DNA from: Bombardia bombarda
Taxonomy: Eukaryota > Ascomycota > Sordariomycetes > Sordariales > Lasiosphaeriaceae
Direction of reading: 5' to 3'
Assembly: GCA_030512295.1 (NCBI GenBank)
Contig: JAULSR010000002.1
Span: 6,696,001 to 6,760,000 of the forward strand
DNA length: 64,000 nucleotides
This document shows, in pieces, positions 22,342 through 34,868 of this stretch (position 1 is the stretch's first letter; every line of letters starts with the position of its first letter). The notes beneath the pieces were generated by a model. The model ran no database searches. It saw only the letters and a program-made list of their open reading frames with translations, and was not told the origin of the DNA. The position numbers and the translations under genes are program-made.

Positions 22342-25300
22342 CTAATCAACACCCTCCCCGTTAATAACATCCGAGCACCGGCCACACAGCGTTTCTGGCT
22401 CTGGCGCAACGTAGCGCCAGCACCGTTGGCATTTTGACTGCTTTGGAGGGACCACCCAGGCAGTGCATGTGGTCCCATTTACCTCAAATTCCTGCGAGTA
22501 AACCCACTCGGTCTTCGGGACATCCACGTTAATATCAAGAGACGATACGATAAACATGTCGGCCAGTTCGGCGCTATGCCTCGTCAGAACAGAACGGGCT
22601 TGCCCCTCGGGTACCTCAAGCACCACAGAACATTGCAGCGATGAACCCATCACCTTTCCCGCACGTGCAAGCTCCGACGCTGCTTTGATAGCCGTGTGTG
22701 CGCTCATTAATACCGGTATGTCTGCACGCAGCTGGGACTCATCAAGCACTAGCCGGCTAGGGTCGATGATAGGCGACGAGTAGAGTTGTAAGAGTGGGTG
22801 GAGGGCGGATCTGGATCTAAGTTAGTGGACTTGAGAACTTCTAAACGATGCCAAATAACCGACTTACGCATCTTCTTTCAACCACGCCGGTCGATGGTCC
22901 CAGGCCTCCTCGACCAAGACCGGCGTGATGGGCGCCAGCATCCTCAAGAACCCCATAAAGACCGGCTCGAGGACCCCGCCTCCATCGCCGCAGTATAGCC
23001 TATCCTTCAGCGCCTCGAGGTAAAAGGACGACAGATCGTTGGTGACCCAGCGATTGAGGCTGCTAAATGCCTTGTTAAACTCATAGTTGTCGTAGTATCT
23101 GTGCACCTCATCCATGACATCCCTCAGCCGGAGAATCGCGATATGATCCACGACTGTCAGCGGGGCGGTCCTTGCTGATTTGTGCATGGAGCCAGTCACC
23201 ATCTTGATGATGGTGCGATATTTGAGTAGAGACTGGTGGACGGCCTTCAGCACCGGCTCACCAAGCACAATGTCTCGTGTGTAGTCGCTACTGGTTACCC
23301 ACAGTCGCAAGGCGTCGGGGCCAAGTGCATCAGGCAGGCCCGGACTACCACTAGCCGCACCCTTGTGCCTTTTCAGAGGAGGAAGAAGGGATCCGTTCAT
23401 GACCTCATCCGCCGAGATGATGTTCCCCAGTGACTTAGACATCTTCTTGCCGTGCTTATCCAGCGTAAAGCCATGCGTGATGAGTGTTTTAAAGGGAGAT
23501 AATCCAAGCGAAGAGGCTGTACTCGGTTTCGTAGCAGGCTGTGCCGCAGAGGCGACTCTGGTGAGAAGACTCGACTGGAACCAGCCACGGTGTTGGTCGG
23601 ACCCCTCGAGATAGATGTCCGCTTGCCTGTCAGTTTGCGTCCAACTACTGCCACTGTCAAACCAAACATCCATCGTGTCCATACCACGGCTGTACTCCGC
23701 GGTGGCTCCGAGAGACGCGGGGATCCAGGCTCGATCCTTGGGATCATCAGACCACCAAGAGTCTATTCCCCTCTCCTCGATGACTGATATGATATGATCA
23801 ATAGTCTCCTCGGTCAATACGGCGTCGCCGTTGGCATCATACAATGCTGGGATCGGCACGCCCCAAGCTCGCTGTCGCGAGATACACCATTCACTTCGTC
23901 CCTTCACGAACGCCTCGAGCCTCTTCTTTCCGGCTTCGGGTACAAAGCGCACCTCCTCGAGCGCCCCCATAGCCTGACCCTTGATTGAGTCCACGTCGGC
24001 AAACCATTGAGCTGTGGCACGTATGATGATGGGCTGTTTGGTCCGCCAGTCATATGGGTACTTGTGTTTATACTCATGTACGTCAAGAACTTGGTCTCCA
24101 AGAAGGTCGAGAACAGCAGTGCCGCCTCCGTGAAGCACAGAAACTCCTTTTAGAACCGAGGGGTCGTCAGGGTAAGCATCCTCGGTAAACATGCCATTGC
24201 CGTCCACAGGCGCGGATGTGGGGATGCCGAGCGAGCTGCACACCTGATAGTCGTCGAATCCATGCCCTGGAGCACAGTGAACAAGGCCGCTACCAGAGTC
24301 TGCTGTGACAAACGGACCATGGATGATGGGCTGTGAAGTCGCCTCTTTGCCTTGCAGTCCGTTTATGTATCGCAACTGAGTGAGTTCGCTGCCTCGGACT
24401 GAGCCGAGTATTTCGGGGGCCATCCCATCCTCCACAAGCACCTTCGGAAGACGAGAAAGGCTTCCCTCAGCGGCGAGGAAGGCATCGTTGCCAACTCGGA
24501 AGATATGGTAAACTAGATCGTCATGCACGACGATGGCCTTATTTGCTGGAAGGGTCCAAGGGGTGGTTGTCCAAATAACAGCGAACAAGTTGCCGGTAAA
24601 GTCCTTCAAGCCGGGAAGGTAACTGCAATCTCCCACAATGGGGAACTTGACATATGCGGCTTTTGACAAATGCTCCTCGTTATACTCTAACTCAGCTTCT
24701 GCCAATGCCGTGCCCGAGGATGGCGACCAGTACACGGGCTTGTACTTGCGGTAGACCAAGCCGCGGCTGACAAGCTGCTGGAAGAGCCGCAGCTGGCGGA
24801 TTTCGTACTCCTTGTCCATGGTCGTCCACCGCCCCTCCCAGTCGCCCATAACAGCATAGGATCGGAAGCTCTTCATCTGCTTGAGGACCGTCTTGGAGGC
24901 GAGCGCACGCGCTGCCTTGCGGAGAGGCACTGGCCCCATTTTTTTGTCTTTGGCAGCCTCAATGGCCTTCAGCTCGATTGGGAGCCCGTGGCAGTCCCAT
25001 CCCGGGATATAGGACACGCGACGGCCTAGTAAAGCGCGTGCTGTTCAGCAAAGAGACTGTGGAGCAGGAGGCAGCTGGAAACACTGGTATTACACACCTT
25101 GCTGAACCTTGACACGAAGGATGACATCCTTCAAGATTTTGTTTAGGGCGTGCCCGGCGTGCAAGTCACCATTGGCATAAGGAGGACCATCGTGCAGAAG
25201 AAAAGTATCGTCAGCAGAGCGATTGGCCGCCTGCCATGCGTAAAAGTCGTCGGCGCATTGCTGAATATATCGGTCTCGATCCTGGGGGCGAGGACGCGGT

Positions 25301-25430
25301 CTGCATTTCTCATGTCATGTTGCGTAAGCAGCAAGCTCCAAGCTCTGCAGGAAGAGTAAGGAGAATTCTGGGTGGCTTACGGGAATGCCGACTTGGGAAG
25401 CTTCAACGTCGATTGCCAGGATTTCGACAT
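22342..25430 (-). CDS. ISM1: Isoleucyl-tRNA synthetase, mitochondrial type
   Basis: Four exons on the minus strand, 25430..25381, 25300..25098, 25025..22868 and 22810..22342, give 959 residues (yeast Ism1 is about 1,000). The introns are 80, 72 and 57 bp, all GT-AG. The class I signatures are [12 protein letters not shown] (HIGH-type motif at 64-67) followed by [11 protein letters not shown], and KMSKS at 612-616. Bacterial-style features include the editing/CP1 region with AEAELEY and [12 protein letters not shown], plus a C-terminal zinc-binding CxxC pair (CQRCWRY, CGRC), as in bacterial and organellar IleRS but not the cytosolic enzyme. It charges tRNA-Ile in mitochondria. The N-terminus is basic and free of acidic residues for about 20 residues, acceptable as a weak targeting signal. 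A 14-codon upstream ORF (25,447-25,403) overlaps the start, and a longer N-terminus from an upstream exon cannot be excluded. Confidence 0.93.
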
Positions 25431-25812
25431 GTTGACTCACGCCTCATGGTGAGATACCCAGGAATTGAAGCCTCTCTTTTTTCTTTGAGCTAAGATTTAG
25501 CGACGCGTTGTGCCGCCCTTTGGGTAGCACGGGTACCTGTCGTCGGGCCATTAGCAGCCAACGACAGCTCCTTCCTTCCTTGTAAGCCGCAAGCTGCAAG
25601 GCTGACTGACGCTTAGGAACTCCACCTCGATGCCTGCCCTGTCGCCCTGTCGCCCTGTCGCCCCGGGGCATGTCATCATCGCTGATGCGTACCTTCCTCC
25701 TGTCTAGACTAGGTAGACTTACTGATTACAATATCTACCAAAACCGCGATCAGTTAAGCTTTCTTTCACGACAATTTTGCTTCTTTCATAGAACATGGCC
25801 ATTTAAGTCGCC
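25431..25812. promoter_or_regulatory. Bidirectional promoter region between ISM1 and an unknown gene
   Basis: The two flanking genes are transcribed away from each other across 382 bp, so their promoters must share it. It contains an 8-bp tandem repeat, (GTCGCCCT)n, at about 25,634-25,660. No TATA box or known factor site stands out. Confidence 0.5.
25634..25660. repeat. 8-bp tandem repeat (GCCCTGTC)n
   Basis: About three copies of an 8-bp unit inside the shared promoter between ISM1 and the divergent unknown gene. Confidence 0.75.
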
Positions 25813-26989
25813 ATGGCACCGATACGTCGCTACCTCAGAATCACAAAGTACTCGGTGTTGGAGTGCCGCATCTACCTTGATAACCCTGCCCTGGCTCAGT
25901 CATGGTTGCTTAATCCAAGAAATCCAGTCTTGCCGAGGGTCATCGAGAGCGTCCGTCCTCTCGTGCTGCCAAAGCTGCTAGAGGAGAGGGAGCGCGAGCG
26001 CAGTAAGAAGAAGAGCAAGAAGCGGAGCATCAAAGACGTTGTCACGGAAGGTGGGCACCATCAAATCCATGCAGTCAAAGTCGCGTCTTCTCCGGATCCT
26101 GCGCGAGACAGACTCTTTGTTGGTCTTGAAGCGTCGCGTCTTCAGCCTGATGCAGCATGAATCCCATGCTAGAATTACACTAGTCGAGGTGGACTAGACT
26201 GATGGATAGCACAGATGATTTCGAGGTGTCAATCTTTTTGACCGAAACCGATACGCGCCATTCGCTGCTGCACAAGCAGAGGCATTTCCGGGACAAGACG
26301 CAAACAAAACTGACATCCAACTCATCCAAGCTCACAGGGGAGTCTCGTGAAGCACCCATAGACGTGGATGTCGCCTTGCTTGTAGAGGGCGACGACGCAG
26401 ATGTACCGATACTTCGCCAAGAGAGCGAGGATGGGGACACCATCTTGGACGACATCCCCGCCATAGATGAAACGATAGCAAACTTTGACCCCGCCAATAG
26501 GAGGTCAAAACGAAGACGTTGGGGGCCGACTGATACTGGCACTGATGGGCAGGGGCAGGAGCCGGAGCAAAACTCCGGCGGCGATGACGGCGTTGACATG
26601 GAAGTCATTGACAGCAACTCATCAGCCGACGACGAATTGTTTGTGAGTAGCGGTGAAAGTGGCAGCAATGCCAGCGGCCGTGACAGTGGCACAGACACTG
26701 CCGCCCCCCACGAAAGCGTCGCAAAAACAAAGCGGCCGCTAGAAACGAGGGCGACGGCGACGACAAGAAGAAATTGGCGGTCGACATATCGTACGAAGGC
26801 TTCGCCATCTATGGGCGCGTACTATGTCTTGTTGTCAAGCGCCGCGATGGCACGACCAAGACTTCGACCATGTCGTCCAGTAGTAAATCCCAAACAGGCC
26901 AGCCCAATGGGCAAGCCGTGATGGAGAACTGGATCACATCCACTCAACTGCCGGAGGCTGGTGCAGCCGAAGACGATTTGTTCGAATAA
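25813..26989 (+). CDS. Conserved-looking charged protein of unknown function
   Basis: I do not recognise this protein. The best model has three exons, 25813..26050, 26215..26642 and 26687..26989 (322 residues). The first exon has a compact, protein-like N-terminus (MAPIRRYLRITKYSVLECRI) with hydrophobic blocks, then a basic helix rich in Glu, Arg and Lys ending SKKKSKKRS. Splicing of a 164-bp intron joins it to DDFEVSIFLTETDTRHSLL, another ordered-looking block. An acidic, disordered middle follows, then a basic cluster (PRKRRKNK) that resembles a nuclear localisation signal, then DISYEGFAIYGRVLCLVVKR. Composition suggests a nuclear protein. The second intron is unusually short (44 bp, strong GTGAGT donor, weak acceptor), so either that splice site is wrong or the frame is broken there. 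It is divergent from ISM1. The first two exons are more secure than the last. Confidence 0.6.
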
Positions 26990-28665
26990 ATTCTCTATCA
27001 TTAGGTTTTCTTTTCCAGATCGCGGGGAGGGGCGGCCGCCCAGGCATCGTGGGGAAGTGGGCGGGCGGCGGGGCGCGGCAATCGGTCGATGCTTGTTTGC
27101 AGGTCTCCTCCCGGGGCGAGCCACAGGGGAAACACAAGTTACCGCCGCTGTGCCGGTGGGCTGTACATTCGGCTGTTCGTATCACCGTCTTCCACGCCGC
27201 CTTGGCTACCTGTATGCCTCTGTTCATCACAGGCATGCCTGGCTCCGATCCTCGACGATCAGCCATCTGATATCACCAGCTAGACAATGGTCATCTCCAG
27301 TTTCTGAAACAATTGGACCCCACAGCTTTTGTTTTTCGTCAAGTACATACCATATCGAGCGTGCTCTGTGCTTGGCGGACGCGTATCGGCTGATCAGTCG
27401 ATTTTCATTGCCCATTAAGAAACTTGTGCAGAAAAAGAAAGCATGGCAAACCGCTCACTGCTCTCCCCTAGCCAGCGATCAGAGGACCCTCTCAAGACCA
27501 ATCACTGTGATATATTCGACCCGGATCGGCGCAACTGAAACGGTGGCTCTTGCCACATCCAAGGAGGCCTCGAGACATATGGGGTATCGCACTTTTGACA
27601 AACCCCGAAAAACTGCTGTAGAGTCGATCGTGATACGCAATATGCAGTATGATGATGGCTGATTATTCACCAACTTGGTGATCAGCTGATAAACATTCTC
27701 CTTTGGATCCGGCCGCGCGGTCTCAAATTCACCCCTGGTTCAATCATCTCTGCGAACTGCCGTGTAAGCGGTGATGGAGGATATTTGAGACAGCCTAGCC
27801 TCATCGAGAACCTATCTCCTATGTCATCTCACTAGCATCAGTTGGATTTCTAAGCCACAAGACTGCCAAAAGACCAGAGTCAAGGCCAGTGTCGCGGCTT
27901 GGTACACAATCTCACCACAGCAGTTAATGGGTTTATTTCCAGGAGCCGTACGGACAGGGAAATAAGGAACAACGAACTGTCACATTTCAATACACCCCGG
28001 TCTCCTATCGAGCCTCTGGATCCAAGTATCTATCCGGTATACGTATAACTTCTGTTTACTGTGTAATACCTGCTTGTGCGGGATATTACGCAACTGGCCG
28101 GGACGTTTCTTTTGCCCGAGCGGTCAAATAAGTGTACAAAAGTGTACCTGTGTCACGACTTGTCTATTATAGGAACATCGCCGCCTTATCTGGAGCTATT
28201 AGCAAAACAATAGCAAGAATGCGGCGCTAACAACAAATAATAGATGAACTAGCACAGCAGACGCACGTCGACAAGCTATTTGAGCCTCTGACTTCAGATG
28301 GTGCATATGGGTGTTGTGGGGCAGGTTTTCGCGAAGTACAGGTGTCACCACGGCGGCCGACAATGGAAGCAGGCTGAGGGCATAGAGTGTTGCCCCCCCA
28401 CCACAGATCTCGAGCTTGATATTGAGGCACACGGACTTCTTGCTGCATTGTTATCCTTTGCCTCCGAGAGACATGACTGACTTTGTTTATCCACAAAAAA
28501 TGCGATGTGGAAGAGCCGGGAATGACAATCAGGCTTTAGCCCGGGTGAGCTGCAGAAGGAAGGCATCCTACCGGGGTCGGAGTCGAAAGGAACCAACACG
28601 GGACCTCCAGACGTCCGGACCCGATGGTATTTCGCGAAGCAGGAATCCAACACAGCGGCAGCGAC

Positions 28666-28699
28666 AGCAGGAGCAGCAGGAGCAGCAGGAGCAGCAGGC
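28666..28699. repeat. GCAGGA/GCAGCA-type microsatellite
   Basis: Imperfect trinucleotide-like repeat of CAG and GAG units in spacer DNA. Confidence 0.75.
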
Positions 28700-31600
28700 T
28701 AGCAGCAAAAGAGGTGTCATGGTTACGGCGGTTTGCTTCGGTTTGCCTATTTGGCTTGGATTCATTCAGGACGAGGCAACCACTCTATCAAAGGAGCCCC
28801 TGCAGTGCATCCTCATCTAATAAAGCAAACAACAAAGCAAACACGAAAGCTGAAAATGGCATGACTTCTTGGGTCTGGCTGCAGCACATGCGGCCACCTA
28901 CGCTACCTACCTTACTGTGTAGGTACCTTAAGTGGTGTCCACGATAGAGAGGCGATGGTGTCGTTCCTTGTTTCCGGCAATCGACAACCCTGGTTCTGAT
29001 GAGTGGCCATTCTCCGTGGCCCATGCGCAACATTCTTTTTTTTCTATCTGTTTGTTGCGCTGCGCTTGTTCCATCTTGTGAGCGGGGTCTCATTTCTGTA
29101 GCTGAGAAAAGGACAGCGCTCAAATGCTGCCAGGCTGCAATGCTACAGGGTTACAAATGGTCAGACAGACAAATGGCCCACCTCCTTGACCTGTTCTCCA
29201 TTGCGTTTGAAGCAAAACTGCCAGCCTAGGCTTTGCAAACGATCGCACTGATCGCCAGGGGGAATGCTGTCCGCACCATCGACAATAATCCCACGTGGGG
29301 ACAGGGGTTCTATCAGCGGGGACTAGGGAGTCTGGGACAGAGAAACGGGAACACAGCGACGCACGCTGGGACCTCGGCTCCATGGTGCAGCGCGTTTCAT
29401 GATTTTAATCGACCTCTGACGTCCCATTGGCCAGAGCACGAAAGCTCCTTTACGAAGTCGACAAGTCACTTTCCCGAGCGATGTCGCCGAATAAAACGCG
29501 TCCAGCTCGTATGGGTACGGTTGCTACCAGCTGACGGGAAAGTTGATGTTATAATACTCCATCCCTATAGCAGTCTCAAAACCAAGGTCGTCGGCCTGCT
29601 GATGGAACCCAAATATCCGGATATTACCAAAGGCCTCAACAAGTCATTGGTGAATCCTGTCAACCTCTCGTCCAGATGCGATACCCACGTGGCCTAACCT
29701 GGTTTCACGAAGTTGGGATTCAAATCCATAACCCAATCTGATTTGCATATCTCTGCATGCAACCACGTCATCGAGGCGTCGAGAATTGTCGATCAGCACT
29801 GTGTGCACGGCGGAGGGCTGATAACTATCTCGACAAGGTATTCGTAGATGGAATCAAGGCGCGACGCATAGGGGGGTGATGGCCAACCCCAGCACGCTCG
29901 GGCGCGGTAGCTCCCCTCCAAGACAGACATCTGATAACGTTTAGGAGACGGTGCGGTAACGTGCCCTACCTACGAGTACCCTTCCTCTATCCGAACACTA
30001 CGGCCGAAGCCAACGCCAATGCTAAATGCCAATGCCAATGCTTGCGCCCGCTGACTGCATGCGGAGTTACGCCAGCCGCTTTTCCTTGGGATCGGCGCCC
30101 TGACCATGAAGCGCGCCCTGCGGTCCAGCATTGGTGATTATCAAGAGTCTTTTGGCCGTCCCGACAGGACCGTAGGGCTGCCCACCCTGCAGACGGTGGA
30201 CAGGCGTCCACACCTGGGCCAGAGACGGGCCAGACGGGCCAGATGCTGGATGGGGAGCGTGGGGATGTCAGATTGGCTTACCATAGGCAACCACACCTCC
30301 GTCGGCTGAACCAAGTTTGTCTTCCCCAACTAAGGTGTAGCTGCCAATAATAATGCGCGAGACATGATAGTGGTGGTGGATGTGGTGCGTGGGTTATCTT
30401 GAGGGGGGGGGAAGCTCGAGGTATTGGCTGCCCCCCAATATCTCAGGCACATATGAACTAGCACCGAGTTGAGAGCAGAGCCAGCTGACCATGTCCCCCA
30501 GCCAGTGAGGAGCGATACTGAAATGGAATGTCGGCAACCTCGCATGTTGTTTGCTCCTGTGGACATCAGCAGCTTGTTTCACTGGTCCCCTGGATGTGAG
30601 GGACAATTCATCCGGCAGTAACGGGCCAGTGGTACTGGCGCGGGGGGTTGTGTGGGTTTGCTGCTTATCGTGGTGCCTCGGTCGAACATTCAAGTCTTTG
30701 ATCTGGGGTTGGTCTGGATGGCTGGGGTTTAGATATTTGCGAGCCGAGAGCCGATCCAGCTGGCGTCGTCGGCCAAATGGATGGTTGTACAGTACCGAAA
30801 CGATACGGCCGAGACATCAAAAGTCGGCGTTCGACGTGAATCAGATGATCAACACTCTGGCAATCTGACACCTGCGGTTCGCCCAATCAAGATGGATATT
30901 GCCGACCACGACTGGTACAAACACACTGCGGTCAAAAGACTCTGGAGGACGAACTCGAACCGCAAGCAGCCGGCTGCGGGAATACTTGGCAGAGCAAACA
31001 ATACTCGTTGATATCAAAGACATTGCGACATTGCATGGATGGACTAGTCTCTCTGTAATTGGTCATCTTTCAGCTGTTGGAAACAAGTGCCTGGCCGACG
31101 TGGCCGTCTCCTGGAGTCCCAACAGTCGGCTGGGTCCCACAAGGGCGTTGGTGGGTTCCAAGCTGCCGGGTCCTGGACACCGTAGAGAGTCTGCTAAATG
31201 GACCCTGTCTGTAACACGCTGCACAGGAGATGCCAGTCCACTTTGAGCGCCGCCGCACGGATAGACTTATTGGTCTCGACTGACCGCTCCTGCTCCCGTG
31301 CTGGGCATAAACTTTTTTCAAAAGAAAATAACATATCCCTGGACTCCTTGAGGCTGAGTAATATCTAATCCTTTGAAATCAATTACTATGGATACTGAGA
31401 GAAGGAGGAGTCTAGTCAAGGATCAAAGGCCGCGTCTGTTGATAAGATATGTCCGCAATTTAACCATGACGGGAAGCGTATCCGAAGGCGCAGCAAACAA
31501 AGGATGCCACACGTTGACTAGGAGGTAGGTCAGCAGCTCTTTGGTTTTGGCCTTCCTTATCGACATCTCGATGCTGATGAACGCACCTGGCTGACAGCAC

Positions 31601-31890
31601 ACCCCCAAAAGGTCCCGAGAATATGCAGTTTTCCTTCATTGGTCTTGTGTTTCCGTTCCAATCCGAGCGTGGTGCCGCCTTGGGCATCGCAATGGCAGCC
31701 GGATCGAAACTTATGCGGTGCCAAAAATACGGCTGTGTGCAGGTACAGGCCGTCGTGCCGCCATGCACCCCTAAGGCCCAGGACGAGTATGGTTAGCCGC
31801 CAGGTGCATTTCTCCCTTCGCGGGGCGCGCAAGCAATTGGTCTACTGTTAAGCGCCCATGGGAGGAAAATGGCCGAGCGGCGGCTCGTAC

Positions 31891-31913
31891 TGAGGCCTGA
31901 GGCCTGAGGCCTG
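31891..31913. repeat. 7-bp tandem repeat (TGAGGCC)3
   Basis: Three consecutive copies of TGAGGCC in the gene-poor region. Confidence 0.85.
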
Positions 31914-33300
31914 ATGTTATGAATACGATCACGAATTCACGAATAAGTGGTATTATTCCGGACTTAGGGTACTTCTCAGGCACAAGGAAGTTTATTAATA
32001 TACGGAATCCCAGGGAGGATCCTCGCAGGAACCCTGTGACTTAGGGCTAGCTCCCAGCCATTCCCCAGAGTCTCACCCCCAAAGCTCTGCGAGGTTGTCG
32101 CTACAGCAAAGTACCTATGCTCGCAATAATAGGTCATGGCAGCAGTTGTGTTTGCTGTCATTGCTTTCTTACAGGTCAGTCATACCGAGCAATTCCTGGG
32201 TTGCTCGTTCGCGATGCAGGCTGCCGAGCGTGGTATGCAGGGCGTCCCAAGAAAATTCGTCATAATCCAACGTTGTTCGTTTGCATCCTCCCCTTGTCTG
32301 CATGACGCCTACCCACTCAAACTTCTGACACTCTGACTGCCTGTAGCCGGCCCTTGTTCAGGAAATGCCAGGGTGCACGCACGGTGAAGTGCAAAAGTTC
32401 GACTTGTGAGTCACTGCCCTTTAACGAAGTAGTGTACATACACAGTGCTGTGGCAGGAACGTGGGCTGGAGTGGAGTTGGGCCGCAGCGGGTTCCCGCAA
32501 AAAGAAGTTAGCTTAATCTCCCGCACACCGACTTGTCGAACTTTGTTGAACTCACAGTGCTTTCACCAAAAGAGAAAGAACCCGTCGAATCCCGTCTGAC
32601 CCTCCCCCAATCTATTTCGCCGACCACCTGCGTGCGGTGCGGTGCGGGGAAAGAATAGCCTTGCGAATTACGATGCGTGCATCGTAAAAGCTGCAGGACC
32701 TTGACCGAGAAATTGCGGCGCCTTGGGGACGACGACCGCCCATTGTCAGCCCGTTCCTGGCTAAGGAAACATTGACGCCCTTGGGCCACAGGATGAGGAC
32801 GAGACTGATGTCCAAGAGAGGTGTGGCCTTCTTGGCAGACATATTGGGGGGTAGCAACCGAGAGGTTCATCCCGTTCCGCTCCTCCACCGACCGCCATTC
32901 ACCGTGATAGTTGTTACGGCTGAGTCTGACCAGCATATCGACTTCTTTCTTCTCACTTAGGTATTGATAAGTGAAACTCGGGTTTCTGCGCACCTTCGGC
33001 ATTGCCGGGCGTAAAAGGAACGTGCACTTGTGGCCTGTGGTTCGTGTATCGGTAGGTATGCGAGTCTGTCTTTCTGGCATGCGGAGAAGTGCCTCAAATG
33101 CCCTCTTAGACATGCCGGGGTAGAAGCATATTTCCCCATGTCAGCCTCAGCCCGTCCGCCCGATCGCGAACCAGCCAGTCAGGCGAGGCCAATGAGGGGG
33201 AAGGGAGATCACCCGGCTAGCTGATAACCAGGACGCTCTTTGGGGCAAACAAACAAACAAAGAAAAAGCAAGCCCAAGTGCGGAGGAAGGACGCCTTGGG

Positions 33301-33356
33301 AACGCCCAGGAACGCCCAGGACCGCCCAGGAACGCCCAGGAACGCCCAGGAACGCC
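33301..33356. repeat. 10-bp minisatellite (AACGCCCAGG)n
   Basis: Five full copies of AACGCCCAGG, one with a C substitution, then a partial sixth. The unit length is 10 bp and there are no spacers, so it is a minisatellite and not a CRISPR array. Confidence 0.9.
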
Positions 33357-33640
33357 TCGTGTACCCATATCGTCCGTCTCGTCCGCGCAGGCCCGGCTGT
33401 CAATTGGAACGATGACGCCCATCCATGATAGCTAGATGACTGACGACGACGAACGGATGATGCCATGACAAAGCCCGCAAGCAGCCGTAGGTGGCCCGCC
33501 CCATTGTCAAATAGTCCCCCAATACCTTCCATTTGGGGCAAGATTGTGATCTGTCAACCGGGCGTCATTATCACTTACACACAAGAGGCCTTGCATGTAT
33601 GTATGTACAGTACTGTGCAGGTAGCGTGCCCGAGGGCGTA

Positions 33641-33665
33641 TGTGTGTGTGTGTGTGTGTGTGTGT
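33641..33665. repeat. (TG)n dinucleotide microsatellite
   Basis: About twelve uninterrupted TG units in the gene-poor region. Confidence 0.9.
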
Positions 33666-34618
33666 ATGAATGTGTCCATGTACCGTACGTACGAATACAC
33701 CCGTGCATGCTGAATAGTGTCAGCCACCGCCTCTGGAAGAAGCAGTGGTGCCGACGGTCTGTCACACCCACCCAACGATCCAATACGAGCGGCGACAGGG
33801 GTCACATCTCGCGATTCCAGGCACGCAAAAGAATGGAGGGGTCAGGAATGAGGACAGCTGACCTGACCATCACCTAACATGGATTCATTTGCATCATACG
33901 GTCACTGTTTTCCAAACAAACGTACCTATGCTATGGTGCTGATAAGGTGCGCAGGTGCGCTGTCTGTGGGTGCAATTGCTGCGCTGAGTCCTGATGCCAC
34001 TGTCTCAGGTTCGAAGGTTCTTTTCTGGACCGCAGGCGACGAAACGCGCCAATAGAGATTGCCTTTGCTTCTCAAACGTACAGAAAACTCAATTCTTGGA
34101 GCCTTGGAGCTTTGGACTACGGCCTCGGCCTTGCCAGGGCTATAGTATTAGTATTTCCGTCGCGTCCACGGGGATATTTAGAATTCTGCATTTTTGTGTT
34201 TTGTCTCGGCAGTGGGCAGGCTGTTACATGTTGAGAGCCGGACCAGTCTCGGGGGGCGAGAAACCTGGCGGCTAGGACGGGTTAGAGCATCTGTAATTTC
34301 CTTACAGGCATTGGCCTCCTTAAGCCGCAGCAAAAGCTCCCTCCATATCACTCTGACAGGGGCCCACCTCCCCTGGAAAGGCCCTGGAGCGATAAATTAG
34401 TGCAGGACACTGGGCGTGTAAAATTCTTTTTTTTCTTCTCAAACCCGTTTTCGCCAACGTTGAGATTGGCTGTGGGTACCCGGAGCTTCCACGAGGCTTC
34501 TACGCAGCAAGTGGGTACCCCACCTGCATCTTGGGTAGCAGGGTGGCAGGCACCTGGGATGTTGCTAAAATTTGCATTCCCCCGATCGGCCACCTTCAGC
34601 TCCTGGTGTACGACGCTC

Positions 34619-34690
34619 CTTTTTTTCTTCTTTTTTTTTTTTTAGGGGGGAGGGGGGGTGAGAGAAGGGGTGGATGGATGGATGGATGGG
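34619..34690. repeat. T-rich run followed by (TGGA)n
   Basis: A T-rich tract (34,619-34,643, one interruption) is followed by a G-rich stretch and then five TGGA units (34,671-34,689). Confidence 0.85.
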
Positions 34691-34848
34691 CCGCCGCAGG
34701 TACCTCGTACACGCGGTGATGAAGCTGGAGGCTCACTCCGTGCGAGAGCAGTGCACTTTCGCATTCATCATGGCCGCCCCATCCTATCGGCCGCATCGGT
34801 TGCCCATCGCCCACCGCCCATTTGCTCGGGCATGGTCCACCACAACCG

Positions 34849-34868
34849 CTCACTCACTCACTCACTCA
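34849..34868. repeat. (CTCA)n tetranucleotide microsatellite
   Basis: Five CTCA units in the gene-poor region. Confidence 0.85.

Noticed and set aside
29233..29697. 154-codon + strand open frame in the gene-poor region
   Set aside because: Begins with TTG, not ATG, and has no recognisable domain or spliced extension.
29714..29740. Second tRNA B-box-like sequence (GATTCAAATCC)
   Set aside because: The closing G-C pair of the T-loop is missing and no D-arm or acceptor stem can be drawn upstream.
32508..33113. 201-codon minus-strand open frame in the gene-poor region
   Set aside because: No ordered blocks, no domain and no conserved motif; consistent with chance in a stop-poor spacer.
33301..33356. 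Possible CRISPR array
   Set aside because: Units are 10 bp and directly adjacent with no spacers, and the genome is eukaryotic.
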